From: Antilocapra americana
Taxonomy: Eukaryota > Chordata > Mammalia > Artiodactyla > Antilocapridae
Assembly: GCA_007570785.1 (NCBI GenBank)
Contig: ML664175.1
Coordinates: 10,951,441-11,015,440, forward strand
Length of the DNA: 64,000 bases
Direction of reading: 5' to 3'
The translations under genes and the position numbers were made by a program. A model generated the notes under the pieces. It was not told the origin of the DNA, ran no database searches, and was given only the letters and a program-made list of their open reading frames with translations. Shown here one piece after another: positions 11,623 to 23,536 of the stretch; the stretch's first letter is position 1, and each line of letters opens with the position of its first letter.

Positions 11623-12744
11623 GGATAAATAACAAGGTCTTACTCTGTAGTACAGAGAACTATATTCAATATCCTATGATAAAGCACAAGGGAAAAGAAT
11701 ATATAAAAAAGGATGTGTAACTGAATCACTTTGCTGTACAGCAGTAATTAATAAAACTGTATTAATACAACTGTAAATCAACTGCACTTTAATTAAAAAA
11801 AAAATAATCCCACCTACCTGATGGGCTAACGTGAGTGCCATTTGAGGTAGGTCACCAGAGGCCTGTCCTGGGGCTTGGTGCACAGGAGGGTCCTGCCATC
11901 CGGAGGTGTGTCTTAAAGCACTGCTGCTGAGTCCTGGTTACCTTCCCTCTCTGAGGTGCTTTAGCGAGAGAAGCCTTTTCCTAGTGCAGCGCCAAGGAAG
12001 AGAATTTCAGAAAAAGGCAGATCCTGGGACCAGAAAGTAGTGAATCAGGACTCAGAGTGGCAGAGGGTTCTGGGAACCCCTGGGCCCTGGAGAAGCTGGT
12101 GGGGAAACAGCTTCTAAATGAAATGTGGTGGCATAATAAAATGTCAGTTTTGGTGAGAGAAAGAAAGAAACAAAGACTGTTCGGCAAACACTCCACACTC
12201 TCCTTCTTAAAACAACCAAAAAAGGAAAAAAAAATTAGTAATTTTACATTCAAAGAATGCTAGGAATCATTCTATAACATTCAAGGTGGTCTGTCTCCAG
12301 GCCCTTTGTATTTATAAATTTTTAAATATACCTGCAACATGTGGAGAATTCTAAACATTATTTGAACTATTCAGAAAGACCACTGAAGGGACTTCCTCAG
12401 TGATACAGACTTGAAACTGAAAAAAAAAAAAAAAAATCCAGAGCTGGTCCTTCTCACCCTTTTGTCAAAATTAGTGACAGCCTACCATCTGAAATAGAGT
12501 GGTGTTTGTTCTTCAACCTCTTCATAAGCACAGGTTTCATGTAGAACTGGAGAGAACCCTAATATCACATAGCAAAGTTACTCTGAATTTATTCCAAAAA
12601 TGTATTCCTATAATAATGCCTCAATTAATATTCTCATTCCAATCCTTCCAGACTTTCTTAAACACACACACACACACACACACAGACAGACCATTTTTTG
12701 TTTTAGAATACACAGGACTCTATACAGAAGCAGAATCATGGCAC

Positions 12745-12945
12745 TCAGGAACGCAGGCTCTTGAGACTATCTCAGCTTAGTCACAAGTGTGTGCCTTTAG
12801 CAGTCACAGAAGCTCTTTGAGCCCCTGTAAGATGGGATCAGTGACAGTTCTTCATCTGTGTGCAGATGAAGTGAGTTAATATCTGCGAGGTTCTTAGAAT
12901 AGTGCAGGGAGCATAGTAAGCACTTGAAAAGTGTTACCTATGGTT
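12745..12945 (+). repeat. MIR SINE
   Basis: Core and 3' part: CCTGTAAGATGGGATCAGTG, GAGTTAATATCTGCGAGGTT, AGCATAGTAAGCACTTGAAA. Confidence 0.7.
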
Positions 12946-14079
12946 GATAACCACATTTCACTTACACACTCCAGCATTCTATATAGGTACAGATGTTTAG
13001 AGCTACACTGATGTTTCTGACAGCTAGTTGAATTCTACTTTATTGGTGCACTATGGTTTACTTGCCCTATCCCTAGCTGTTGGAATTTTGGAATTGTCTT
13101 TACTCTTTTTAAAGCAATCCTCTGATAAATTCCTAGAAGAGGGAACACTGGGTCACGAGTTAGGCGCATTACAGTCTTTCAGTGCATGTGGTCCAATGTG
13201 GCCTATGGAGATTTGAGTCCACTGAAACTCTCACCAACAGAACGAGAATATTCTTTCCCTGCCTCTTTGCCAACACTAGGAATGAGAAATGCAGGCATGT
13301 ATAAAGTTCATAGCTTTAGGCAGGCCCACACCCCTCCCCCTAAAAACAGACAGTGCAGAAAGTACCTTCAGGATATGGCCTGTGGATACCTGAGCTCCGG
13401 ACTGCAGGTGTGAGCTGCAGGCATGCAGGTGTCCCCAGGGTCCAGAGAGTGCAGGGCAGCTGACAGGAAACAGGACTGGCCTTGCTTAGGAGCTGGCGTC
13501 TTCCAGGATCCTGGAATCAGAGAAGGCCTGCCACTTAGTGAGTCAGAAGCTAGAGTCGGCCATCGTGACAAAAGATTCACCATATGTCTGACAGGAGGTT
13601 TGAGTCTGGGTGGCATGTGCCCCAGGGAGTTCTTTTTAGGGCTAGCTGGGGAAGAGGATGTTTGGGAAGTGTCTGGAGCTTGGTGATGTGACATGGTCTC
13701 CCAATAGAGGGCGCACCAACCAAGACTGATCCCCAGCTGGTCCAAGTGCATTTGTCTTGCCTGGGCACCCTCTTTCTCCCCAGTAAATGCCATCGGCCTG
13801 CTCCAGGATTCCTTTCTGTCCTGCTTCAGGCCACATCAGACTGTAGTGCTCTCCTGGACATCCAGACTCAGAGGCCCAGTTCAGTTCAACCAGCACATGC
13901 CAGGTGCTGGAGAGACACGGATGTGTACCCTCAAGACCTTCATCCTTTCCAAAATTGTACCCGGTGAGTCTGTCTCCTCCTGACCTTTGCTTTCTCTGAA
14001 TTCCAGGGGAATTTGTTTCCATCCTATCTTTCCTACTCTCACATCTGATGACAGACCATCGGGTCCAGGACAGAGGGGC

Positions 14080-14146
14080 CTGGCGTGCTGCTGTCCATGG
14101 GGTCACAAAGAGTTGGACACAACTCAGAGACTGAACAACAACAACC
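14080..14146 (+). mobile_element. Short BovB/Bov-A 3' end
   Basis: GGCCTGGCGTGCTGCTGTCC through GTTGGACACAACTCAGAGAC with a tail of AAC repeats. Confidence 0.75.
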
Positions 14147-14994
14147 ATCCAGGTAAGCTCCTTGGGAGCAATTTCCTATAAAGGAGGGGACAACATTCCA
14201 CACCTCAACAAGCACAGAGAAATCTATAAATGAAAAGTATCCAGAAAGAGTGAGCTTCGGCTAGAGAAAGGAAAGGAGACTAAGAGTTACCGACCTAGGC
14301 ACAGGGTGCAACCACTCCAATCTTCACAGCAATTCTGTGTAGAAAATGTCACTACCACCATTTTATAGGTAAAGAAATGGAAAGTCAAAGAGAGATGAAA
14401 ATTGTCTGAAACCACCAGATCTGTCTGACTTCAGAACAGGAGTGAAAGGCTGGAGGTGGTATTGTCACTAATTTGCAACAGTCCCATGGGTGGCTCTCAG
14501 GTACGGTGCTCCCATGAGCAGCTCTGCCCAGGAAGGAAATGGAACTGCACCATGAAGAGGCTGGCTGGGCGGATCATATGAAAACCACAGAAGTTTCCAG
14601 AGACATGCCTACGATCAACCCCAACATTGACCCCTGCTATTAGTACTAGTCATTACTGTGAAGGAGGTGTTGTACCATGAATATCTGCAGACCCAAGGAT
14701 TTCCTTTTACTGGATACATATTACAGACTTAATGAATAATGCTTACTTGTGAGTAGGACTGTGTAGAAGGAAAGCAGGGCAAAAAAAGTATGTCAGGATA
14801 AACAGGATTAAATAAACAATAGACTCCTTTCTCTTATATGCAAATTTGAGAATAACTCACTGGACTTTGTCAGAGGAGGACAAGCCCCAAACTAAGACTG
14901 GAGATGAGTTTCTGGAAAGAGACCATTGCGAGACTGCTGCTAGATCTGGAGGTGATTTGTTAGGCAGGATCAGATTGCTAACACATGGTGTGAA

Positions 14995-15206
14995 AGAAAA
15001 GTGTAGTCGCTCAGTCTTGTCCAACTCTTTGCAACCCCATGGACTGTAGCCTACCACGATCCTCCATCCATGGGACTCTCCAGGCAAGAGTACTGGGGTG
15101 GGGTGCCATTTCTTTCTCCAGAGGATCTTCCCAACCCAGGGATCAAACCCTGGTCTCCCGCATTTGTAGGCAGACACTTCACCGTCTGAGCCACCAGGGA
15201 AGTAAC
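14995..15206 (-). mobile_element. Bov-tA SINE (antisense)
   Basis: Reverse SINE from GTCGCTCAGTCTTGTCCAAC to GAGCCACCAGGGAAG. A perfect 13-bp TSD CACATGGTGTGAA lies at 14982-14994 and 15207-15219. Confidence 0.92.
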
Positions 15207-15219
15207 CACATGGTGTGAA

Positions 15220-15860
15220 GTATAAATCAAAGAAGTTTTTGCATATGGATGTCCAATGAATTGTTTTAGCACCATTTGTTGAAAAGACTATTCATTTTCC
15301 ACTGAATTGCCTTTGTACCATTGTGGAAAATCAACTGGTCACACTGGCACATAGGTCTATTTCTGCACAGTCTGTTATAATGATCTAGTTGCCTGTCTTA
15401 ACACCAGTCCCACACTGTCTTGATTACTGTAGCTTTATCTTAAGCCGTGAAGTCAGGTAGTATGGGCTAATCAACTCTATTCTTTTTCACAGTTGTTTTG
15501 GCTAGTCTAGGTCCTCTGCATTTCCATATGAGTTTTACTCCCTGTCAGTTTCTACTTATGGGCTGTTGGGATTCTGACTGACATTGCACTGAATAGATGG
15601 GGCTTCCCCAGTAGCTCAGTGGTAAAGAATCTGCCTGCAATGCAGAAGCCACAGGAAACATGGGTTTGATCCCTGGGTCGGGAAGATCCCTGGAGTATGG
15701 CAGAGTATGGCAACCCACTCCAGTATTCTTGTCTGGAGAATCCTATGGACAGAGGAGCCTGGTGGGCTACAGTGGACAGGGTCGCAAAAAGTCAGACACA
15801 ACTGAAGTGTCTGAGCATGCATGCACACACTGAATGGACAGGTTGTCCAGGAGAAAACCA
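15220..15860 (-). mobile_element. L1 fragment (antisense), split by a SINE
   Basis: The antisense L1 ORF2 region reads AGCACCATTTGTTGAAAAGA, GATTACTGTAGCTTTATCTT and GACATTGCACTGAATAGATG. It is interrupted at 15601 by a Bov-tA. Confidence 0.8.
15601..15826 (+). mobile_element. Bov-tA SINE
   Basis: GGCTTCCCCAGTAGCTCAGT to CAGACACAACTGAAGTGTCT. CACTGAAT flanks occur at 15587 and about 15828, consistent with insertion into L1. Confidence 0.9.
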
Positions 15861-15906
15861 AGACCCACTGTTGATTATGAGGCCAGCTTGGAGCTGGTGC
15901 GACTAG

Positions 15907-16950
15907 GTGAGTTCATGCTGGTGCCGCTTCTGTCTTCTTCAGTTGGGAAGGTAATAGGTAAAAACTTTAACGGAATTCTGAACAAAATATTATAAGAAAC
16001 ATTAATTTGTGCCCAAGGGCCATAAAACTGATGTAATTTGAATGCCATAAAATATAAAGAAATGGCAAACAGTTCTTGGGGGTTTTCTTTTAATTTTTCA
16101 ACACATACTTTCGAGTTTTAACATAGAGCATTTACAGCATTCACCTTCCTGAATTGGGGTGGGAGGGGGGTTGAGAAATAATTAGTAGGCAATTTTTTGG
16201 CCCTGGGACTTTTCTTGTAAATGTTTTCTTTGGCAGCCATACTCTTGAGAACAGGAAGTTACTCTCTTGTTACAGATTTAAGACTTTTCTGAGCCAAATA
16301 ACAGAAAGCTGGATTAGTTCTGAAATGAAGGGGGAAAAAAAACAACTCTTGGCTCTTGCTGGAGATTAATGACATCTTGCAAATATTTTAATTCTCCCCT
16401 TTCCTCTTAACTTGCCACCTCCTTAACAAAGCGCATTCAGCCTGAAAAATCTTAACTGGTCATTTTGTGGTCCAACCCTAAAGTAACATATCTTTGTGGT
16501 ATCCACAAATTTATTTAAACAAAATTTTTGATGGGCAAATAAATGCTCTCTCAAGTTGACCTCTCCTGTCACAAAATCCCAAAATAGAATTTAAAATAGA
16601 AAATGTAGTTGTAAAGATGCTACATTATCATAAGGATTTATCATTTTCTTTGACCCTTTAAAATGCATTTTGCTATAGATAAAAATGATAAATCAAGCTT
16701 TGTAAACAAAGCCTATATATTGTTAGAGATGCTTGCAAACAACTTCTTAGCAATTGTTCAAAATAACAGGATTATATCCTTTGACTACAGCATTTATTAG
16801 TCTGACTACAAAACATGCAAACTGGTTTCCCCCAGAAAAGACTAAGTTCTTTTGAATTAATATCCACTTTTTACATTTGATTCTAGGGGGAAAAAAAAAA
16901 ACACCCAATAACTTGCAATGTCAATGAAGTTTACAACTTGTGGGGACATT
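15907..16950. other. Unannotated intergenic stretch
   Basis: AT-rich sequence with short homopolymers. I see no gene, RNA gene or clear repeat. Confidence 0.4.
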
Positions 16951-16954
16951 AACT

Positions 16955-17055
16955 ACATAATCAAGGATCTTAATTCCCTGACTAGGGACTGAACCTGTGC
17001 GCCCTGCAGTGGAAGCACAGAGTCCTAGCCACTGACCTGCCAAGGCATTTCCTGT
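16955..17055 (-). mobile_element. CHR SINE fragment (antisense)
   Basis: AATTCCCTGACTAGGGACTG and CCTAGCCACTGACCTGCCAA match the head and B-box-like region of CHR SINEs in reverse. Confidence 0.7.
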
Positions 17056-17305
17056 AGGAATTCTTAAAGCACAGATGATCTTTAGGAAAACAGATTTAGA
17101 AGTGAAGAACACCTTCCTATAACAAGTGATCTCTAGGAAATGATCTACTAGTGATCTAGGGAGTTTCCATGGTATTACAGTCATCCCTCAGTATCAAAAG
17201 TGGGGGAACTGGTTCCAGGCTTTCTGTTCCCACAGATACCAATCCACACATGTTCAAGCCCTTATATAAAATGGTATAGTATTTGCATAAACTTATCCTC
17301 TCATA

Positions 17306-17581
17306 TTGAAGAAGGAAATGGCAACCCACTCCAGTACTCTTGCCTGGAAAATCCCATGGACGGAGGAGCCTGGTAGGCTGCAGTCCATGGGGTCGCGAAG
17401 AGTCAGACACGACTGAGTGACTTCACTTTGACTTTTCACTTTCATGCATTGGAGAAGGAAATGGCAACCCACTCCAGTGTTCTTGCCTGAAGAATCCCAG
17501 GGACAGAGGAGCCTGGTGGGCTGCCGTCTATGAGGTCGCACAGAGTCAGGCACGACTGAAGCGACTTAGCAGCAGCAGCAG
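17306..17581 (+). mobile_element. Bov-A2 SINE (dimeric)
   Basis: Two BovB-derived A units in tandem, each starting GAAGGAAATGGCAACCCACT, joined by CACTTTGACTTTTCACTTTC and ending in an AGC triplet tail. A perfect 9-bp TSD CCTCTCATA lies at 17297-17305 and 17582-17590. Confidence 0.93.
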
Positions 17582-17739
17582 CCTCTCATACAATTTAAAT
17601 AATCAAGATTATTTATAATACCTAATATAATGTAAATGCTTTTTAAATAGTTGCCAATACACAAGCAAATTTAAGTTTTGCTTTTTTGGAACTTTCCAGG
17701 ATTTTTTTTTCCTTTTTCTTTTTCTGAGTATTTTGGTTC

Positions 17740-17966
17740 CATGGTGGTGGTGGTTTAGTTGCTTAGTTGTGTCCGACTTTTTGTGACCCCATGAACTGTA
17801 GTCTGCCAGGCTCCTCTGTCCATGAGGTTTTCCAGGCAAGAATATTGGAGTGGGTTGCCATTTCTTTCTCCAGGGGATCTTTCCAATCCAGGGATTGAAC
17901 CCGTGGCTCCTGTATCTCCTGTTCTGCAAGCAGATTCTTTACCACTGAGCCACCAGAGAAGCCCCA
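17740..17966 (-). mobile_element. Bov-tA SINE (antisense)
   Basis: Reverse SINE from TTGCTTAGTTGTGTCCGACT to GAGCCACCAGAGAAGCC, preceded by a GGT repeat. Confidence 0.88.
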
Positions 17967-18292
17967 TTTTTGGCTCTGAGGTTTGTTGAATCTGTGGATG
18001 TGGAACCCACATATATGGAGGAATGACTGTAATTGCAGCCTCTCAAAAAAGAGAAGGTCTAAAATTTCATTTATACTTATGTTTTCACACACCAAACTCT
18101 CAAATGTCCTGGTGCCTGGGAAGTTTGCATCAAGGTGGCAAGGATCTGTGGTAGGATAATGGGCTGGTGAGTGGCTGGTACTGGGGAGGGGCAGGGAGGA
18201 TGCTCACCAGGATCACTAGTACATGTCTATCTTAAAGTCACTCAAATTCAAAATTTTGAAAAACTGTGCTGCCAAACAAACTCATCTGTAGA

Positions 18293-18507
18293 CTGCATGT
18301 ATGCTAAGTTGCTTCAGTCGTGTCTGACTCTGGGACCCTATGGCTCCTCTGTCCATGTGATTCTTCAGGCAAGACTACTGGAGTGAACTGCCATGCCCTC
18401 CTCTAGGGGATCTTCCTGAACTAGGGATCAAACTCGCATCTCTTATGTCTCCTACACTGGCAGGCAGGCAGGTAGGTTCTTTACCACTAGCACCACCTGG
18501 GAAGCTC
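18293..18507 (-). mobile_element. Bov-tA SINE (antisense)
   Basis: Reverse SINE from AAGTTGCTTCAGTCGTGTCT to CACCACCTGGGAAGCTC. Perfect 10-bp TSD CATCTGTAGA at 18283-18292 and 18508-18517. Confidence 0.92.
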
Positions 18508-18517
18508 CATCTGTAGA

Positions 18518-20150
18518 TGCGATGTGGCCAAAACCCCACAATTTGCAACCTTTTATTTACATTTTCTGATGTTTTTCTTTCTGTGCATTATAAAAAGAAA
18601 ACTTATTCCTTTAAACCACTTTTTTTCTCTAGTCAGCATGAAGTGATGTTCCTCCCACATCATTCATTATAAGTTTGTCTGTCTTCTGCTATTTTGACAA
18701 CTTTAGGGTTTTTTTTAACCTTATAAACAATCTTAAATTACTCAGAGCTGTCATCCATTAGATATAAAAATTAAATTAAGCCCAAGAATTCTAGGTGATG
18801 GAAAACATGATCCAGTCCCATAAGATATGGGCAACCACGGGAGTCCAGCAAAGGCTGATAAAACCCTAAATTTCATCAATGTTGGATGACTATTTATTTA
18901 AAGGGAGCTACCTGCTTCCTGGTTTCCTGCATACCAAATATTTCTTTTCAACATTTATGAGCTTAAATAGATGCAGATGTTGCCAAAGAATGTATTATAA
19001 CATCCATCATCCTAGAATCCTATAATTTAAGCACTGAAAGGTACCTTGGAGTTCATCTGGTTCAGTCCCCTCATTTTAAACGGGAGAAAACTGAGGCCTA
19101 GGATAATTAACTGGATACAAAGTTGGTGGTACACAGACCCTCTCTTCCCAAAATCATAGTTGTGGATCGACACATTTCACCACTATCCCTTCACTTCACT
19201 TCTCTGATCTGGATTATCTTTTCTGCCCATATACTATGCTTCACTATTCTCTCCTCCATATTTTGGAGAAAATCAAGGAGGACTTTTTCTCCTTGATCAT
19301 TCTCCTGATTCTATGCTATGTGGGCCTACCTTCTTCGTTTTCTCCTATTCCCCCTCGCTGGAACTTTTCAAAGCGGTATTCTTTATGCAAGACAGAAAAT
19401 TAAAGGTTTACAGACACTTGATTCTGGCCAGGGTCTCACGAGAGGAGAGGGGTAGATAGTTTTCTCTAAATCCATTTTGCTGCTGATCATCGGTTTCTTT
19501 GTTTCATGGCCTCCAATGTACATTGGATTCCAAAGAGTGAGACATAAACGATGTGCTGGCACTGAAGTAGAGACCTGGTTCTTCTTTCCCTCCACTAAAG
19601 GCACAACTCTCAGGTCCCCCTCCTATGACACTTGGAAGAAAATTACTAAATCTCACCCTTTAGTGACTTTGCAAATTACCTTCCTTAAACACCACACTGC
19701 ATGTTTTGCCAAGAATCTTAGGTGATAAAGCCCACTTAAGTATAGAAGGATCTGCCCTTCAGCACAGAATCTGAACCAATTCTAACCAAAGTTTGGCTTT
19801 AACATCCTTGCTTTTTGCCTACCCTACATATTCTCCAAATTGTGAAAAAGTGGTCTCCTGTGGTCTTTCTGCCACCTCAACTCTGCTGTAAAACTTTCTC
19901 TGGTCTACTCTTCCTCTCCAATGCCTCAAAATTCTATTTTCTCCCTTTCTCTTCTAACAAAGCCCACATTTTAGTGTAGATAATCACCTCAGCTAGCCTT
20001 TTGTGAGAAAGCCATTTGGAACAAATTCACACTCAAGTGTAAATGAAATGACTGATAGGCCACAACCCTTCTAGAAATATCTACTGTCTCAAAGGAAGAT
20101 CCTTGTTAACCTAGTGATTTTCTTATTGGTGGAATTTTAGCCAGTTCATC
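18518..20150. other. Intergenic stretch, mostly unannotated
   Basis: A MIR/MIR3-like segment lies at 19020-19125 (GAAAACTGAGGCCTAGGATA). No gene is recognised in the rest. Confidence 0.4.
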
Positions 20151-20194
20151 AAAAGGGAAGTGAAGTAAGTCAGCAGAGGGGAAGTGAAGTAAGT

Positions 20195-20477
20195 CAGATT
20201 TGGACAAAGAGAACAGACTTCTGGTTGCCAGAGGTGGGAGGGAGTGGGTGGATGGAGTGGGATTAGCAGATGCAAACTAGTTTATATAGGATGGATAAAC
20301 AATAAGGTTCTGAACAGCACAGGGAACTATATTAAAGATCCTATGATAAACCATAATAAGAAAGAATATAGAAAAAATATATATGCATAACTGAATCACT
20401 TTGCTGTACAGCAGAAATTAACACAATACTGTAGATCAACTATCCTTCAATGAAATGTAAGTTAAAAAAAAAAAAAG
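20195..20477 (+). mobile_element. L1 3' end
   Basis: GAACAGACTTCTGGTTGCCA through CACTTTGCTGTACAGCAGAA to an A-run at 20464-20476. A 24-bp tandem duplication (GGGAAGTGAAGTAAGTCAG unit) sits at its left edge. Confidence 0.8.
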
Positions 20478-20569
20478 TATTCCTCCTAATGGGAGAGGAG
20501 GGGCCTCAGCTACAACGTCTGTATATTCTATAACACATATCAGCACATGCTTGCTTTTTTTTTCCCCAG

Positions 20570-20895
20570 ATGAATTCAAGGGTGGTTCAGTATTTAAAAA
20601 TTAATAAAAATTTACCATATTGAAAGAATATAGGAATAAAATCATATGATTATCTCAACATAATCTTTTTGCAGTTTTAAACTTTTTATTTTGTATTGGA
20701 GTATAGCTAATAAACAATGTTGTGACAGTTTCAGGTGGAGTGCAAAGGAACTCAGCCATACATATACATGTATCCATTCTTCCCCAAACTCCCCTTCTAT
20801 CCAGGCTGTCACATACATTGAGCAGGGTTCCATATGCTATACAGTAGGTCCTTGCTGGTTATCCATTTAAAATATAGCAGTGAGTACATGCTTTC
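20570..20895 (-). mobile_element. L1 fragments, opposed
   Basis: A short + strand ORF2 piece (20570-20660, TTCAAGGGTGGTTCAGTATT) is followed by an antisense L1 3' region (GTTTCAGGTGGAGTGCAAAG, CAGGCTGTCACATACATTGA) to about 20895. Confidence 0.65.
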
Positions 20896-20956
20896 TTTCA
20901 AGGAGTTTTTTTTTTTTTTCTGGTTTATGAGTTTATTCATATGAAAAATCATAGAA

Positions 20957-21235
20957 AGACTTCCCTGGTGGTCTAGTGCTTAAAAATCCACCTGCCAATG
21001 CAGAGACACTGGTTCAATCCCTGGTCTGGGAAGGTTCTTTATGCCACGGGGTAGCTAAGACCATGTACCACAACTGTGGAAGCCCGAGTGCCTAGAGCCT
21101 GTGCTGGGCAACAAGAGAAATCACCAATGAGACTAGAAGTCACCCGTGCAACGCAACTAGAGAAAACCTGCTTGCAGCAATGAAAACCCAGTGCAGCCAA
21201 AAAAGACAAACAAATAAATAAACAAACAAGTGTTT
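20957..21235 (+). mobile_element. CHR-type SINE, long form
   Basis: GACTTCCCTGGTGGTCTAGT head, GTTCAATCCCTGGTCTGGGA, an extended body (GAGAAAACCTGCTTGCAGCA) and an AAATAAATAAAC tail. Confidence 0.82.
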
Positions 21236-22340
21236 TTTAAAAATGGGCAAAGGATCTGGATATAAAAATAAAATTCACAGAGGTGTTAATTACCATCAGT
21301 CACATATCTAACCAATAATCTTCATTAATATTGCTAATTACAAAGTGAAATCACCTGGAACTTTAGCACATCAATTTTTTTTCCCTTAATTATCTCTTTC
21401 CATGCTAACAGAAACATCATAATACACTGTGTGGCCTGAAATGAGAAATTTGTCACCAAACAACATTCAACCATGTGAAAGTCTGAAGAGAAAAGTGTTC
21501 TTTTCCTTTGACTTGAACCTTATTTGGCTGATTTTCTCACCAGAGTCTTCCTATTTTTTTTCCATGGGCAACTGCCCCCTTGATTAATCCCATTTCCCTC
21601 AGTCTTAGTTTTTCTAAGCAGCTGAACAAACAAAGATGGAGGCAGCCATTTTAACGTGCTTCCTCCCTCAAGCCCTCTGGGATGGGCCGTCTGTTCATCC
21701 TGTTCATAAACCAACGGCCTGAATGTGCTTGGAGAAAGCAGCAAGGATCTTCTGTCAGGATTAATTTTAATAGTTCCACAGTCTGTCACCGGGGAACCAC
21801 AGTCCTGGAAAATGGCTTTAAATTACTATTTGCTGATAAAGAGAGAGATATGAGCTGAAAATTTGGTTCCTTGTTCCAAACAGTTTGGATAACTCATGTA
21901 AGACTTTACCTGTAGTGTGAAGTGTGTGTACTTTACAGCCTACACTCTTGGGTAGCTGAGGAAAACCTTTCGTTGTGGTGGGATCACAGTGAAATGCAAA
22001 GGGGGGAAACGGGACATTCTGTAGGAGTACAAAAATTTTAGAACTGGAAGGAAGATGAATTTGTGGGTGAATTACTCAGCATAAAGCTTCCTGTGAAACT
22101 CTCTATTTCTGATATCTTTGGAGAGAAACTGATTCCCCTTGTTGCCCCTTCCAGTTTTTTGTCCCCCTCTCTACCAGTTTCTTCCTCTTTCCTTTTTTCA
22201 CTCTGTTTTTCTCATACCCAATTCCAATTGCCTGTTCCTTCCCTTACTTCTCTTCCCTAACTGGCAAGGCTGCTGTCAGTTATTCGTTAAGTTCTGTGCT
22301 GAGGGACAGACAGACCAGGCAGCTAGCAAGACTGACCCAT
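21236..22340. other. Unannotated intergenic stretch
   Basis: No gene or clear repeat seen. A pyrimidine-rich segment lies at 22130-22260. Confidence 0.4.
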
Positions 22341-22344
22341 CAAG

Positions 22345-22440
22345 GGACTTCCCTGCTGGTTCAGTGGCTAAGACTCTGCTCTCCTAATGCAGGGGCCCTA
22401 AGTTTGATCCCTGATCAGGTTACTAGATTTTCCTAACAGA
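22345..22440 (+). mobile_element. CHR SINE head
   Basis: GGGACTTCCCTGCTGGTTCA and GTTTGATCCCTGATCAGG, cut short at about 22440. Confidence 0.75.
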
Positions 22441-22473
22441 CTGATGCTGTTGGGCTTTGTATTAGTTGGGGGT

Positions 22474-22650
22474 GAAGACTGAAGCCAAAAGAAGAGGGTG
22501 GCAGAGGATGAGATAGTTAAATAGCATTACCAACTCAATGGAGATGAATTTGAGCAAACTCTGGGAGATAGTGAAAGACAGGGAAGCCTGGCATGCTGTA
22601 GCACACAGGGTTGCAAAGAGGCAGACACGACTTAGCAACTGAACAACATT
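22474..22650 (+). mobile_element. BovB/Bov-A 3' end
   Basis: GCAGAGGATGAGATAGTTAA through GGCAGACACGACTTAGCAAC to GAACAACA. Confidence 0.78.
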
Positions 22651-23017
22651 AGTCAGGGGTCATCAGAGAAAAAGATCCAGAAGGGTGTGTGTGTTTGTGT
22701 ATCAGCCATGATTAGAGAGAGATTCATTTTAAGGAACTGGCTCAGGTAATTCTAACTGCAGGGCAGACCATCAAGTTAGAGAACCAGGAACTTACAGTTC
22801 AAGTCTAGAGGAGGCTGTCTGCTGGCAAAATTCCTTCCTGCTTGGGAGGGAAGTCAATCTTTGTTCTCTAAAGGGCTTCAGCTGATTGATGAGGCCCACG
22901 AACATTTCAGGGGGTGACTGGATTTACTCAAAGTCCAATGACTTGACTGTTAATCTCAGCCAAAAAATAACTTCACTGAAACATGTAGAATAATGTTTGA
23001 CAAATTTATTCACTTGT

Positions 23018-23340
23018 GGGGCTTCCCTGATGACTCATGGTGAAGAATCTACCTGCCCACGCAGGAATCACAGGTTTGATTCCTGATCTGGGAAGATCTC
23101 ATATGCTGTGGAGCAACTAAGCCCATGCACAACTTTTGAGCCTGGGCTCTAGAACCGCAGCTACTGAGCCCATGTGTCACAACTATGAAGGCTGCGAGCC
23201 CAGAGCCCATGTTTGGCAACAAGAGAAGCCACTGAAATGAGAAGCCCACACATTGCAACTGGAGAGAAGCCTCTGCTTGCAGCAACTACAGAAAAGCCTG
23301 AGCAGCAAAGACCCAGTACAGCCAAAAAAAAAAAAAAAAA
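23018..23340 (+). mobile_element. CHR-type SINE, long form with A tail
   Basis: GGGGCTTCCCTGATGACTCA head, an extended body with repeated GAGCCCATG text, and a 17-A tail at 23324-23340. Confidence 0.85.
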
Positions 23341-23404
23341 TCTCTTCACTCACTAAGCCTCTTGGTTACTGATTAAAGAACTAGATAATTGGTACACCTG
23401 TTGT

Positions 23405-23536
23405 GAGGATGGGATTTTCCAGGCAAGAATACTGGAATGGGTTGCCATTTCCTTCTCCAGGAGATCTTCCCGACCCAGGGATTGAACCCGGGTCTCGCGC
23501 ATTGTAAGCAGATGCTGTACCGTCTGAACCACCAAG
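23405..23536 (-). mobile_element. Bov-tA SINE fragment (antisense)
   Basis: TTCCAGGCAAGAATACTGGA to GTCTGAACCACCAAGAA; the BovB-derived tail half is missing. Confidence 0.82.

Larger units (their letters stand above)
10301..11805 (+). mobile_element. L1 3' end fused to U6 (U6-L1 chimeric retroinsertion)
   Basis: L1 3' sequence on + begins immediately after the U6 terminal T-run and ends in an A-rich tail (11795-11804). The flanks carry an imperfect 17-bp direct repeat, AATCATGCCTACTTGAT (7683-7699) and AATCCCACCTACCTGAT (11806-11822), with 13 of 17 matches. The repeats bracket U6 plus L1, so both entered as one unit. The L1 part is interrupted by a CHR SINE (about 10635-10852) and contains a TG/TA repeat at 11579-11622. 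Confidence 0.85.
11823..14981. other. Intergenic stretch with old repeats
   Basis: No gene is recognised. It contains a short CHR-like piece with an A run (12388-12437), a CA repeat (12662-12683), a MIR-like segment (12745-12945), antisense L1M-like text (about 12985-13290), a short BovB 3' end (14080-14146) and an antisense MIR (14320-14445). The rest is unannotated unique sequence. Confidence 0.5.

Noticed and set aside
13642..14148. 168-codon minus-strand ORF
   Set aside because: Its N-terminal part is the reverse of a BovB 3' end (SCVQLFVTPWTAARQA), which is repeat-derived; the remainder has no known match.
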